DNA from: Pseudomonas sp. Irchel 3E20
GTDB lineage: Bacteria; Pseudomonadota; Gammaproteobacteria; Pseudomonadales; Pseudomonadaceae
Reading direction: 5' to 3'
NCBI RefSeq assembly: GCF_900187645.1
Contig: NZ_FYEE01000015.1
Location: 1-64,000, forward strand
Length of the DNA: 64,000 bases
Under the pieces are notes generated by a model. It worked only from the letters and a program-made list of their open reading frames with translations. It searched no databases and was not told the origin of the DNA. A program made the position numbers and the translations under genes. Shown here piece by piece: positions 43,222-51,838 of the stretch (its first letter is position 1; every line of letters starts with the position of its first letter).

Positions 43222-43879
43222 CTACAAGCTGCTGATCTTCGATTGGGATGGCACCCTAGCCGACTCCGTTGGTCGGATTGTCGAGGCCATGCATGTGGCT
43301 TCCACCCGTTCGTCCCTGCCGCTGTGCAGCGACGAGGCGGTCAAGGGGATTATTGGCCTGGGCTTGCCCGAGGCGATTCGCACCCTGTACCCGCAGATCG
43401 GCGACGTCGAGCTGCTGGCGTTTCGGCAGCATTACGCAGATCACTACATAGCCCTTGAGGCCGAGCCTTCGCCTTTGTTTGCAGGTGTGGTGGAGTCGCT
43501 GGAGGGCTTTCGGCGCGACGGCTATCACTTGGCGGTGGCCACCGGCAAGGCGCGCCGAGGCCTGGATCGCGTGCTCAAGGCTCATGGCTGGGAAGATTTT
43601 TTCGACATCTCCCGGGCCGCGGATGAAACCGCGAGCAAGCCCCATCCTTTGATGCTTGAGGAAATCCTTGCCCATTGCCGTGTTCCGGCCGGGCAGGCGT
43701 TGATGGTGGGGGACTCTTCGTTCGACCTGCTGATGGCGCGCAATGCGGGGATGGATTCGGTGGCGGTCAGCTATGGAGCCCAATCGGTGGAGGCTTTGCG
43801 CACCTTCGAGCCGCGGTGGGTGATCGATCGTTTCTGCGAGTTGCGCGACTGGCTAGGCCAGGGCGCACCCATTAAGTAG
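43211..43879 (+). CDS. HAD-IA family hydrolase, phosphoglycolate-phosphatase-like
   Basis: This is a 222-residue phosphatase. The nucleophile motif is LIFDWDGTLADSVGRIVEAM. The cap domain follows, then motif II (AVATGKARRGLDRVL) and motifs III/IV (RAADETASKPHPLML, ALMVGDSSFDLLMARNAGM). It starts with GTG inside the end of rluC, so translation is coupled. The gene is regularly found after rluC in gamma-proteobacteria. It could clear toxic phospho-metabolites from nucleotide modification or glycolate; the substrate is unproven. Confidence 0.87.
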   Translation: MQADYKLLIFDWDGTLADSVGRIVEAMHVASTRSSLPLCSDEAVKGIIGLGLPEAIRTLYPQIGDVELLAFRQHYADHYIALEAEPSPLFAGVVESLEGFRRDGYHLAVATGKARRGLDRVLKAHGWEDFFDISRAADETASKPHPLMLEEILAHCRVPAGQALMVGDSSFDLLMARNAGMDSVAVSYGAQSVEALRTFEPRWVIDRFCELRDWLGQGAPIK

Positions 43880-43897
43880 TGGCTTGGGGTAGATGGC

Positions 43898-44887
43898 ATG
43901 AGCAATGAATGGAAGGAACCCGTTAAGGCAGGCGCCGAGGCCGGTGAAGACAAGAGCTGGAAACTGCTGGAGAACACTCTCCTGGCGGGTGTGCAGGAGC
44001 AGCGCCGCTCGCGGCGCTGGGGGATTTTCTTCAAGCTGCTGACCTTTGTGTACCTGATGCTGGCGTTGGTGCTGTTTTCGCCCCTGATGGACATGGAAAA
44101 GAGCGCCGCCCGCGGCCCTGGCTACACCGCGCTGATCGATGTGGTTGGGGTGATTGCCGACAAGGAAGCGGCCAGCGCCGATAACATCGTCGCCAGCCTG
44201 CGTGCTGCGTTCGAGGACCCGAAGGTCAAGGGTGTGGTGCTGCGCATCAACAGTCCTGGCGGCAGCCCGGTGCAGTCCGGTTATGTCTACGACGAGATCC
44301 TCCGTTTGCGTGCTCTGTATCCAAAAACCAAAGTTTATGCGGTGATCTCGGACCTGGGCGCTTCCGGCGCCTATTACATCGCCAGCGCGGCGGACCAGAT
44401 CTACGCCGACAAGGCCAGCCTGGTCGGCTCCATTGGGGTGACAGCGGCGGGCTACGGCTTTGTCGGCACCATGGAGAAGCTGGGCGTCGAGCGGCGCACC
44501 TACACCTCGGGCGAGCATAAGTCTTTCCTGGACCCGTTCCAGCCGCAAAAGCCTGAAGAGACGCAGTTCTGGCAAGGCGTGTTGGACACCACGCACCGCC
44601 AGTTCATTGCCAGCGTCAAGCAGGGCCGTGGCGAGCGCTTGAAGGACAAGGAGCATCCGGAGTTGTTTTCCGGCCTCGTGTGGTCCGGCGAGCAGGCGTT
44701 GCCGTTGGGGTTGATCGATGGTCTGGGCAGCGCCAGTTCGGTGGCGCGGGATGTCATCAAGGAGAAGGAGCTGGTCGATTTCACCGTCCAGGAATCGCCC
44801 TTTGATCGCTTCTCGAAAAAGCTCGGTGCCAGCATTGCGCAGCAGATGGCGATGTGGATGGGCTTCCAGGGACCAGCCTTGCGCTAA
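43898..44887 (+). CDS. sppA: Signal peptide peptidase SppA (S49 family)
   Basis: This is a 329-residue membrane-bound serine protease that degrades cleaved signal peptides. One membrane helix lies near residues 48-68 (KLLTFVYLMLALVLFSPLMD). The S49 core includes VLRINSPGGSPVQSGYVYDEI. The nucleophile serine is in ISDLGASGAYYIASAAD and the general-base lysine is in TSGEHKSFLDPF. The length is that of the short, single-domain SppA. It follows the HAD gene by 18 bp and is probably in the rluC transcript. Confidence 0.9.
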   Translation: MSNEWKEPVKAGAEAGEDKSWKLLENTLLAGVQEQRRSRRWGIFFKLLTFVYLMLALVLFSPLMDMEKSAARGPGYTALIDVVGVIADKEAASADNIVASLRAAFEDPKVKGVVLRINSPGGSPVQSGYVYDEILRLRALYPKTKVYAVISDLGASGAYYIASAADQIYADKASLVGSIGVTAAGYGFVGTMEKLGVERRTYTSGEHKSFLDPFQPQKPEETQFWQGVLDTTHRQFIASVKQGRGERLKDKEHPELFSGLVWSGEQALPLGLIDGLGSASSVARDVIKEKELVDFTVQESPFDRFSKKLGASIAQQMAMWMGFQGPALR

Positions 44888-44901
44888 GCGCAGTCATTCA
44901 A

Positions 44902-44982
44902 GTGGGGGCGACCCTGCTCGCGACAGTGGTATCACGGCCAGTGCCTGTGAAGTGCCGCCATCGCGAGCAGGCTCGCTCCCAT
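44902..44982. repeat. REP doublet (REPIN-like) between sppA and maf
   Basis: Two copies of the Pseudomonas REP palindrome lie in inverted orientation. One begins GGGGGCGACCCTGCTCGCGA (44904-44923). The other reads TCGCGAGCAGGCTCGCTCCC (44961-44980), whose reverse complement is GGGAGCGAGCCTGCTCGCGA. The spacer is about 37 bp. REP pairs like this are known to be mobilised by REP-associated transposases; none is in the window. The structure lies between convergent genes. Confidence 0.8.
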
Positions 44983-44989
44983 TTTTGCT

Positions 44990-45568
44990 TCAGGGGATCT
45001 GCACGCCTTCGGTCAGTAGCATGTCTACCAAGCGAATCAGCGGTAGGCCGACCAGGCTGGTGGCATCCGGCCCTTCGGTGCTCTGGAACAGGCTGACCCC
45101 TAGGCCTTCAGCTTTGAAGCTGCCGGCGCAGTCGTAGGGTTGTTCGGTGCGCAAGTAACGCTCGATGCGTGGCGCATCGAGGTGGCGCATGTGCACGGTA
45201 AAGGGGATGCAATCGACCTGGCAGTGGCCTGTCTGGCTGTTGAGCAGGGCCAGGCCGGTGAGGAAGGTCACACGGCTACCGCTGGCGGCCAGCAGTTGTG
45301 CGCGGGCGTTCTCGAAGGTGTGGGGCTTGCCGATGATGCGGCCATCGAGTACGGCGACCTGGTCGGAGCCGATTATCAGGTGGGCATCGTGGCGGGTGGC
45401 GAGGGCTTGGGCTTTTTCCTGGGCGAGGCGCTTGACCAAGTCTGTCGCGGCTTCGCCGGGGCGGTGGCTTTCGTCGATATCCGGCGAACTGCAACTGAAC
45501 TCAAGGTGTAACCGCTCGAGCAATTGGCGGCGGTAGACCGAGCTTGAGGCAAGTAATAAAGGCAGCAT
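44990..45568 (-). CDS. Maf-like nucleotide pyrophosphatase, YceF subgroup
   Basis: This is a 192-residue Maf/HAM1-fold enzyme that hydrolyses non-canonical or modified nucleoside triphosphates. Motifs are LLLASSSVYRRQLLERL, SPDIDESHRPGE, IIGSDQVAVLDGRIIGKP and GSFKAEGLGVSLFQSTEGPDATSLVGLPL. The length fits the YceF subgroup (7-methyl-GTP pyrophosphatase in E. coli). The ATG at 45568 follows GGAGAA; a longer frame upstream crosses the yceD promoter. It is divergent from yceD, with 105 bp between start codons. Confidence 0.88.
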   Translation of the reverse strand: MLPLLLASSSVYRRQLLERLHLEFSCSSPDIDESHRPGEAATDLVKRLAQEKAQALATRHDAHLIIGSDQVAVLDGRIIGKPHTFENARAQLLAASGSRVTFLTGLALLNSQTGHCQVDCIPFTVHMRHLDAPRIERYLRTEQPYDCAGSFKAEGLGVSLFQSTEGPDATSLVGLPLIRLVDMLLTEGVQIP

Positions 45569-45636
45569 GCGGTTCTCCAGAAAGTGGTTGGCAATTCTAG
45601 CCAGGCTGGCAAGTGACGCACAGGGCTGAATTTCCT

Positions 45637-45664
45637 TTGACATGGCTGGGGGCATCCCTATAAT
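45637..45664 (+). promoter_or_regulatory. Consensus sigma-70 promoter of the yceD-rpmF-fab cluster
   Basis: TTGACA (45637-45642) and TATAAT (45659-45664) both match consensus exactly, with a 16-bp spacer. The -10 box ends only 9 bp before the yceD ATG, so the start site would fall at or just before that ATG. Confidence 0.85.
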
Positions 45665-45673
45665 GCTGCGCCT

Positions 45674-46201
45674 ATGTTGAATGACCCGATTCCACCTCAC
45701 GTTGACCCGCGCAAATTGGCTGATCGTGGCACCACCCTTCAAGGTGAGGTGCTGCTGGCCGATTTGGAGAGACTCTGCGACCCGCTTTCCGACACTGTCG
45801 GTACGGTGCAGGCCAAATTCGTATTTGAGCGAGATGAACGTAAATCTGTGGTTATCCACAGCTTTATCGACACCGAAGTCAAAATGGTTTGCCAGCGTTG
45901 TCTTGAGCTGGTCACCCTGCCGATCCACAGCGAGTGCAGTTATGCCGTGGTGAAAGAGGGTGCGAATACCCAGTCGTTGCCGAAAGGTTATGACGTGCTG
46001 GAACTGGGCGAAGATCCTTTGGATCTGCAGTCACTGATCGAGGAGGAGCTTTTGCTCGCCTTGCCCATTGTGCCTGCTCATCATCCGGAAGAATGCCAGC
46101 AGCCGGCGGGTCTCGATGAGCCCGAACCGAGCGAGGACGAGGTAACGCGGTCCAACCCGTTCAGTGTATTGGCGCAGTTAAAGCGTGACCCAAACGTTTA
46201 G
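45674..46201 (+). CDS. yceD: YceD family protein (DUF177)
   Basis: This is a 175-residue conserved protein, almost always encoded just upstream of rpmF and thought to act in 23S rRNA or ribosome biogenesis. The family core is EVKMVCQRCLELVTLPIHSEC (with CxxC) and the acidic LDLQSLIEEELLLALPIVP. It begins LNDPIPPHVDPRKLADRG, as in other pseudomonads, supporting the ATG at 45674. The consensus promoter is so close that the mRNA would be leaderless or nearly so. It is followed by rpmF 13 bp later. Confidence 0.9.
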   Translation: MLNDPIPPHVDPRKLADRGTTLQGEVLLADLERLCDPLSDTVGTVQAKFVFERDERKSVVIHSFIDTEVKMVCQRCLELVTLPIHSECSYAVVKEGANTQSLPKGYDVLELGEDPLDLQSLIEEELLLALPIVPAHHPEECQQPAGLDEPEPSEDEVTRSNPFSVLAQLKRDPNV

Positions 46202-46214
46202 GAGTTAATCAATT

Positions 46215-46397
46215 ATGGCTGTTCAGCAGAACAAAAAATCCCGCTCCGCCCGCGACATGCGTCGTTCCCACGACGCTCTCGAGGCTAGCACCCTGTCTGT
46301 AGAAAAAACCACGGGTGAAGTTCACCTGCGTCACCACGTATCGCCAGAAGGCGTATACCGTGGCCGTAAAGTGATCGACAAGGGCGCTGACGAGTAA
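46215..46397 (+). CDS. rpmF: 50S ribosomal protein L32
   Basis: This 60-residue basic protein matches L32: [20 protein letters not shown] at the start, then [20 protein letters not shown] and [12 protein letters not shown]. The zinc cysteines of some L32 proteins are absent, so it is the zinc-free type. AGGAG precedes the ATG. The plsX TTG start is three bases after its stop. Confidence 0.97.
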
Positions 46398-46400
46398 TCC

Positions 46401-47411
46401 TTGTCCGCTCAAGTCATCGCGATTGACGCAATGGGCGGGGACTTCGGTCCCCGCAGCATTGTCCAGGCCAGCCTTGCTTGTCTGTCTGCTACGCCATCGT
46501 TGCATCTGGCCCTCGTCGGTCAACCCTCCCTCCTTGAAGAAATGATTGCTGGCCATTCGGCTGTGGATCGCGCGCGCCTGGAAATCATCCCGGCAACGCA
46601 GGTGATTGCCATGGACGAGAAGCCGTCGCAGGCATTGCGTGGCAAGCCCGACTCTTCCATGCGGGTGGCGTTGCAATTGCTGCGCGATGGCAAGGTGCAG
46701 GCCTGTGTCAGTGCTGGCAATACCGGGGCGTTGATGGCGTTGGCGCGGCACGTGCTCAAGACCCTGCCGGGCATTGATCGCCCGGCAATGGTTGCGGCTA
46801 TCCCGACCCAGGCGGGTTATTGCCAGTTGCTGGACCTTGGGGCGAATGTGGATTGCAGTGCCGAGCATCTGCTGCAATTCGCCATCATGGGGTCGGTGGC
46901 AGCCGAAGCTTTAGGTGTAGTGCGTCCGCGGGTGGCGTTGCTGAACATCGGCACTGAGGACATCAAGGGCAACCAACAGGTCAAGCTGGCCGCGACCTTG
47001 TTGCAGGCTGCCCCGGGCCTGAACTACATCGGCTTTGTCGAAGGCGACGGTTTGTACCGTGGCGAGGCCGATGTGGTGGTGTGCGACGGTTTTGTCGGCA
47101 ACATCCTGCTCAAGTCCAGCGAAGGCCTGGCCACCATGATCGCGGCTCGCATCGAGGCGCTGTTCAGGCAAGGTTTGCTGTCGCGCATGGTTGGAGCCTT
47201 GGCAATGCCATTGATGCGGCGCTTGCAGCAAGACTTGGCCCCGGCACGGCACAATGGCGCCAGTTTCTTGGGGTTGCAGGGTATCGTGGTGAAAAGCCAT
47301 GGTTCGGCCGGTGTGCAGGGTTTCCAAAGTGCGATTCAGCGGGCCTTGATCGAGATTCAGGAGAACCTGCCCGAGCGCTTGCACGGTCGCTTGGAGGCGC
47401 TGTTGCCTTAG
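46401..47411 (+). CDS. plsX: Phosphate acyltransferase PlsX
   Basis: This is a 336-residue peripheral membrane enzyme that makes acyl-phosphate from acyl-ACP for phospholipid synthesis. Motifs are VIAIDAMGGDFGPRSIVQASL, CVSAGNTGALMALARHVLKT, LLDLGANVDCSAEHLLQFA and VVCDGFVGNILLKSSEGLA. Translation starts at TTG (46401), since the conserved AIDAMGG motif begins seven residues in and no ATG or GTG lies before it. GACGAG upstream is a modest ribosome-binding site overlapping the rpmF stop. Confidence 0.94.
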   Translation: MSAQVIAIDAMGGDFGPRSIVQASLACLSATPSLHLALVGQPSLLEEMIAGHSAVDRARLEIIPATQVIAMDEKPSQALRGKPDSSMRVALQLLRDGKVQACVSAGNTGALMALARHVLKTLPGIDRPAMVAAIPTQAGYCQLLDLGANVDCSAEHLLQFAIMGSVAAEALGVVRPRVALLNIGTEDIKGNQQVKLAATLLQAAPGLNYIGFVEGDGLYRGEADVVVCDGFVGNILLKSSEGLATMIAARIEALFRQGLLSRMVGALAMPLMRRLQQDLAPARHNGASFLGLQGIVVKSHGSAGVQGFQSAIQRALIEIQENLPERLHGRLEALLP

Positions 47412-47537
47412 CGGCTTTTCGTAGGCCAGCGGGGCGATGTGACCGCTGGGTTCAAATTGCCATCCAATTGTCAGTTTCTCGCGCCTACAGTAAGTGGCGC
47501 CAATTCTTCGACGACAAGATCATTAGGGGCTTGTTTC

Positions 47538-48476
47538 ATGTCTACCTCCCTCGCATTCGTCTTTCCCGGACAGGGTTCGCAATCCCTCGGCATGCTGGCC
47601 GAGCTTGGCGCGCAATATCCGCTGGTTCTGGAAACCTTCAAGGAGGCTTCCGATGCTCTGGGCTATGACCTATGGGCGTTGACCCAGCAGGGGCCGGAAG
47701 AACTGCTCAATCAGACCGACAAAACCCAGCCAGCGATCCTCGCCGCGTCCATCGCTTTGTGGCGCTTGTGGTTGGCTGAAGGTGGCGCGCGCCCGGCTTA
47801 CGTCGCCGGCCACAGCCTGGGTGAATACAGTGCATTGGTTGCGGCCGGTAGCCTGAGCCTTGGCGAAGCTGCCAAGTTGGTGGAGCGTCGCGGCCAGTTG
47901 ATGCAAGAGGCCGTACCGGCCGGGCAGGGTGGCATGGCTGCGATTCTGGGCCTGGAAGACGCCGATGTGCTGACAGCCTGTGCCGAAGCGGCGCAGGGCG
48001 AAGTGGTTAGCGCGGTCAACTTCAATTCCCCGGGCCAGGTCGTCATCGCAGGTGCCAAGGCTGCGGTCGAGCGCGCCATCGAAGGCTGCAAGGCGCGTGG
48101 TGCCAAGCGCGCGATGCCGTTGCCGGTCAGCGTCCCGTCCCATTGCGAACTGATGCGCCCGGCGGCCGAGCGGTTTGCCGAGTCCGTCGCTGCCATTGAT
48201 TGGCAGGTGCCGCAGATCCCCGTGGTGCAAAACGTCAGCGCCGCGGTTGCCGCAGACCTGGACACCCTCAAGCGCGATCTTCTGGAACAGTTGTACAAGC
48301 CTGTGCGTTGGGTGGAATCGGTGCAGGCACTGGCCGCTAAGGGCGCCACCCAATTGGTCGAATGCGGTCCAGGCAAAGTGCTCGCCGGCTTGAACAAGCG
48401 TTGCGCTGAAGGCGTTTCGACTGCAAACCTCAATACACCCGACGCTTTCGCTGCCGCTCGCGCAGCGTTGGCTTGA
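47538..48476 (+). CDS. fabD: Malonyl-CoA:ACP transacylase FabD
   Basis: This is a 312-residue enzyme that loads malonyl onto AcpP. The N-terminal motif is AFVFPGQGSQSLGMLAEL, and the active-site serine S93 is in AGHSLGEYSALVAAG. The histidine is in LPVSVPSHCELMRPA and the C-terminal glutamine region is in VECGPGKVLAGL. No fabH lies between plsX and fabD, unlike E. coli. A 126-bp gap with TAGGGG before the ATG separates it from plsX. Confidence 0.95.
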   Translation: MSTSLAFVFPGQGSQSLGMLAELGAQYPLVLETFKEASDALGYDLWALTQQGPEELLNQTDKTQPAILAASIALWRLWLAEGGARPAYVAGHSLGEYSALVAAGSLSLGEAAKLVERRGQLMQEAVPAGQGGMAAILGLEDADVLTACAEAAQGEVVSAVNFNSPGQVVIAGAKAAVERAIEGCKARGAKRAMPLPVSVPSHCELMRPAAERFAESVAAIDWQVPQIPVVQNVSAAVAADLDTLKRDLLEQLYKPVRWVESVQALAAKGATQLVECGPGKVLAGLNKRCAEGVSTANLNTPDAFAAARAALA

Positions 48477-48492
48477 ATCAGGAGAAGCCTGC

Positions 48493-49236
48493 ATGAGTCT
48501 GCAAGGTAAAGTTGCATTGGTGACCGGCGCTAGCCGTGGTATTGGCCAGGCCATTGCGCTTGAGCTGGGGCGTCTGGGCGCTGTAGTGATCGGCACGGCA
48601 ACCACTGCTTCGGGCGCCGAGCGCATTGCTCAGACCCTGAAGGAAAACGGCGTCCAAGGTACTGGTCTGGAGTTGAATGTGACCAGCAATGAGTCCGTTG
48701 CCGCCGTGTTGGCGAGCATTCAGGTGCAGTTCGGTGCGCCGGAGATCTTGGTCAATAATGCCGGTATCACCCGCGATAATCTGATGATGCGCATGAAAGA
48801 TGACGAGTGGAACGATGTCATCGATACCAACTTGAACAGTCTCTTTCGTCTGTCCAAGGGTGTTCTGCGCGGTATGACCAAGGCACGCTGGGGGCGAATT
48901 ATCAGTATTGGCTCGGTTGTGGGTGCCATGGGCAACGCGGGCCAAGTAAACTACGCGGCCGCCAAGTCGGGGCTGGAAGGTTTCACGCGCTCGCTGGCGC
49001 GGGAGTTGGGGTCGCGTTCGATCACGGTCAACGCAGTGGCTCCGGGGTTCATCGACACCGATATGACCCGCGAGCTGCCAGAAGCGCAACGTGAGGCCTT
49101 GCAGGCGCAAATCCCCCTGGGCCGTCTGGGGCAAGCTCAAGAGATCGCGCAAGTGGTCGCTTTTCTGGCTTCGGATGGTGCTGCTTACGTGACTGGGGCT
49201 ACAATCCCGGTGAATGGCGGCATGTACATGAGTTAA
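48493..49236 (+). CDS. fabG: 3-oxoacyl-ACP reductase FabG
   Basis: This is a 247-residue NADPH-dependent short-chain dehydrogenase of fatty-acid synthesis. The nucleotide site is VTGASRGIGQAIALELGRLG. Catalytic Ser, Tyr and Lys lie in ISIGSVVGAMGN and YAAAKSGLEGFTRSLAREL. The ending GGMYMS is typical of FabG. AGGAG precedes the ATG at 48493. It is 16 bp after fabD and 191 bp before acpP, which has its own promoter. Confidence 0.95.
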   Translation: MSLQGKVALVTGASRGIGQAIALELGRLGAVVIGTATTASGAERIAQTLKENGVQGTGLELNVTSNESVAAVLASIQVQFGAPEILVNNAGITRDNLMMRMKDDEWNDVIDTNLNSLFRLSKGVLRGMTKARWGRIISIGSVVGAMGNAGQVNYAAAKSGLEGFTRSLARELGSRSITVNAVAPGFIDTDMTRELPEAQREALQAQIPLGRLGQAQEIAQVVAFLASDGAAYVTGATIPVNGGMYMS

Positions 49237-49347
49237 ATGTGACGGATCGCTTCAAAAAAATGTCATACGAGCTGTCTAAAATCCGTTATAAAGCTGCAAT
49301 CTATTTATAGGCAGATGGTCGCAGGGTTTGAGGAGTGAAGCTTTCAG

Positions 49348-49375
49348 TTGAAAAGCTGAAAAGTCTTTCTATACA
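49348..49375 (+). promoter_or_regulatory. Probable acpP promoter
   Basis: TTGAAA (49348-49353) and TATACA (49370-49375) are spaced 16 bp apart within the 191-bp gap before acpP. The start site would be near 49382, giving a leader of about 45 nt. An extra promoter fits the need for far more ACP than enzymes. Confidence 0.55.
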
Positions 49376-49427
49376 CTTACCCACTGGCCAGCTGCCTGAA
49401 TTTGTCCATTAGGAGTGAAAACAAGGT

Positions 49428-49664
49428 ATGAGCACCATCGAAGAGCGCGTCAAGAAAATCGTTGCCGAGCAACTGGGCGTTAAAGAAGACGAAGTGAAGA
49501 ACGATTCTTCCTTCGTAGAAGACCTGGGTGCCGACTCCCTTGACACCGTTGAGCTGGTGATGGCTCTGGAAGAGGAATTCGAGACCGAAATCCCTGACGA
49601 AGAAGCTGAAAAAATCACTACCGTTCAAGCGGCCATCGACTACGTTACTAGCCACCAGGCTTAA
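49428..49664 (+). CDS. acpP: Acyl carrier protein AcpP
   Basis: This 78-residue acidic protein carries growing fatty acids as thioesters. The 4'-phosphopantetheine site is S37 in EDLGADSLDTVELVMALEEE. The start is MSTIEERVKKIVAEQLGV and the end is SHQA. AGGAG and AAGG lie upstream of the ATG. Codon use is strongly biased, as expected for one of the most abundant proteins. A terminator follows 30 bp after the stop. Confidence 0.98.
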   Translation: MSTIEERVKKIVAEQLGVKEDEVKNDSSFVEDLGADSLDTVELVMALEEEFETEIPDEEAEKITTVQAAIDYVTSHQA

Positions 49665-49693
49665 TCGTTTGTAGTCGTTGCTAGCTGTCATGG

Positions 49694-49728
49694 AAAAACC
49701 GCACTGCCATCACGGCGTGCGGTTTTTT
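49694..49728 (+). terminator. Rho-independent terminator after acpP
   Basis: AAAAACCGCAC and GTGCGGTTTTTT form an 11-bp stem with an 11-nt loop and a T-run. It lies between acpP and fabF, so fabF expression depends on read-through or its own promoter, giving acpP in excess. Confidence 0.85.
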
Positions 49729-49775
49729 CTTTAGGCCTGATACAAAAGTGTCGTCATTAGAAAAAGGAGAGTGCT

Positions 49776-51020
49776 GTGTCGCGTAGACGCGTCGTAGTCA
49801 CCGGTATGGGTATGTTGTCGCCATTGGGCACGGATGTTTCGAGCAGTTGGCAAGGCATTCTGGCCAGCCGCAGTGGCATTGGTCCGATCGAACACACGGA
49901 CCTTTCTGCCTATTCCACCCGTTTTGGCGGCTCGGTAAAGAACTTCGATGTCGAGCAATACCTGTCGGCCAAGGAAGCGCGCAAGCTCGACCTGTTCATC
50001 CAGTATGGCCTGGCCGCTGGTTTCCAGGCAGTCAACCATGCGGGCCTGGAAGTTACCGACGCCAACCGCGAGCGCATTGGCGTGGCCATGGGCTCGGGTA
50101 TTGGCGGCCTGACTAATATCGAAGAAACCAGCCGCACCCTGCATGAGCAGGGGCCGCGCCGGATCTCTCCTTTCTTCGTGCCTGGCTCGATCATCAATAT
50201 GATCTCCGGTTTCCTGTCCATCCACTTGGGCACTCAGGGGCCGAACTACGCTATTTCCACGGCTTGCACCACAGGTACGCATTGCATCGGTATGGCTGCA
50301 CGCAACATCGCCTACGGTGAAGCGGATGTGATGATCGCCGGCGGCGCTGAGATGGCGGCCTGTGGCTTGGGCATGGGCGGTTTTGGCGCGGCGCGTGCCT
50401 TGTCGACCCGCAATGACGAGCCAGCCCGCGCGAGCCGCCCTTGGGACAAGGGTCGTGATGGCTTTGTCCTATCCGATGGCGCCGGTGCGCTGGTACTCGA
50501 AGAGCTGGAGCACGCCAAGGCGCGTGGCGCGACCATTTATGCCGAGTTGATTGGCTTTGGCATGAGCGGCGACGCGTACCACATGACGTCGCCTTCGGCC
50601 GATGGCGCGGGCGCCGCGCGCTGCATGAGCAATGCACTGCGCGATGCCGGGATTGCCCCGCAAGACGTGGACTATATCAACGCCCACGGCACCTCCACCT
50701 CGGCGGGTGACCTGGCGGAAGTGCAGGCGATCAAGTCGGTGTTCGGCGAGCACGCCTACAAACTGGCGGTCAGCTCGACCAAGTCCATGACCGGCCATTT
50801 GCTTGGTGCCGCGGGCGCGATCGAGGCGATCTTCAGTGTGAAGGCGATCAACGACCAGATCGCGCCGCCCACCATCAACCTGGACGAACCGGACGAAGGT
50901 TGCGACCTCGACTTCGTGCCCCACGAAGCGCGGCGCATGCCCATTGATGTGGTGTTGTCCAACTCGTTCGGCTTTGGCGGCACTAATGGCTCCCTGGTGT
51001 TCCGCCGGTTCGTTGATTGA
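49776..51020 (+). CDS. fabF: 3-oxoacyl-ACP synthase II FabF
   Basis: This is a 414-residue condensing enzyme. The active-site cysteine C164 is in AISTACTTGTHCIGMAARN. The histidines are in YINAHGTSTSAGD and STKSMTGHLLGAAGA, and SNSFGFGGTNGSL is the C-terminal loop. The start is GTG at 49776 with AAAGGAGAG just upstream. The stop overlaps the pabC start by one base (TGATG). Confidence 0.96.
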   Translation: MSRRRVVVTGMGMLSPLGTDVSSSWQGILASRSGIGPIEHTDLSAYSTRFGGSVKNFDVEQYLSAKEARKLDLFIQYGLAAGFQAVNHAGLEVTDANRERIGVAMGSGIGGLTNIEETSRTLHEQGPRRISPFFVPGSIINMISGFLSIHLGTQGPNYAISTACTTGTHCIGMAARNIAYGEADVMIAGGAEMAACGLGMGGFGAARALSTRNDEPARASRPWDKGRDGFVLSDGAGALVLEELEHAKARGATIYAELIGFGMSGDAYHMTSPSADGAGAARCMSNALRDAGIAPQDVDYINAHGTSTSAGDLAEVQAIKSVFGEHAYKLAVSSTKSMTGHLLGAAGAIEAIFSVKAINDQIAPPTINLDEPDEGCDLDFVPHEARRMPIDVVLSNSFGFGGTNGSLVFRRFVD

Positions 51021-51835
51021 TGCACAGCTGGGTTGACGGTCAGCCCGAAAGCGCTCTGCCACTCAAGGATCGTGGCCTGGCCTACGGCGACGGGTTGTTT
51101 GAAACCGTCGCCGTCAAGGGCGGTCGGCCCGTGTTGCTGGAGCGGCACTTGCTGCGGTTGGCCGAAGGCTGTTCACGCCTGGGCATCAACGCCGATGCGG
51201 CGCTGATTCGCAGTGAACTGCTGGCCTACGCGGCGGCGCTGGGGGAGGGCGTGCTCAAGCTGATCCTCACCCGCGGCGATAGCCTGCGCGGTTATGCCGC
51301 GCAGCTCGGCGCCCAGCCTCGGCGGATCCTGCAAGGCAACCCGCCCGCCGTCTATCCCTCAGCTCACGCGCAGCACGGCGTGCGCCTATTCCCCTGTACC
51401 ACCCGGTTGGCCGAGCAACCCTTGCTCGCCGGCCTCAAGCACCTCAATCGCCTCGAACAAGTCATCGCCCGCGCCGAATGGCAGGACGCCGAGCACGCCG
51501 AAGGCCTGATGCTCGACACCTCGGGTCGTCTGATCGAAGGGGTGTTCAGCAATCTGTTCCTGGTACGTGATGCTGTGCTGTTGACGCCGGACCTGAGCCG
51601 TTGCGGCGTGGCCGGTGTGATGCGCGCCGAGTTACTGTTCCAAGCCGAGTCCCTGGGCATCGCCGTGCAGGTCGCGGACTTGGGGCTAGAGCACTTGCAG
51701 CGGGCCGACGAAGTCTTTGTGTGCAATAGCGTGTATGGCGTCTGGCCTGTGCGCGCTTATGCAGCGCTGAGCTGGCCGGTTGGCCCGCTCACCCGTAAAC
51801 TGCAGAGCATTGCCCGCGCGCTACTGGATGTTTGA
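51020..51835 (+). CDS. pabC: Aminodeoxychorismate lyase PabC
   Basis: This is a 271-residue class IV PLP enzyme that makes 4-aminobenzoate for folate. DRGLAYGDGLFETVAVKGG is at the start, and LIEGVFSNLFLV and LKHLNRLEQVIARAEW are family blocks; the PLP lysine is the one in LKHLNR. The ATG at 51020 overlaps the fabF stop. It is followed by mltG after three bases. A pabC-mltG-tmk-holB order is conserved in gamma-proteobacteria. Confidence 0.92.
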   Translation: MHSWVDGQPESALPLKDRGLAYGDGLFETVAVKGGRPVLLERHLLRLAEGCSRLGINADAALIRSELLAYAAALGEGVLKLILTRGDSLRGYAAQLGAQPRRILQGNPPAVYPSAHAQHGVRLFPCTTRLAEQPLLAGLKHLNRLEQVIARAEWQDAEHAEGLMLDTSGRLIEGVFSNLFLVRDAVLLTPDLSRCGVAGVMRAELLFQAESLGIAVQVADLGLEHLQRADEVFVCNSVYGVWPVRAYAALSWPVGPLTRKLQSIARALLDV

Positions 51836-51838
51836 TTC

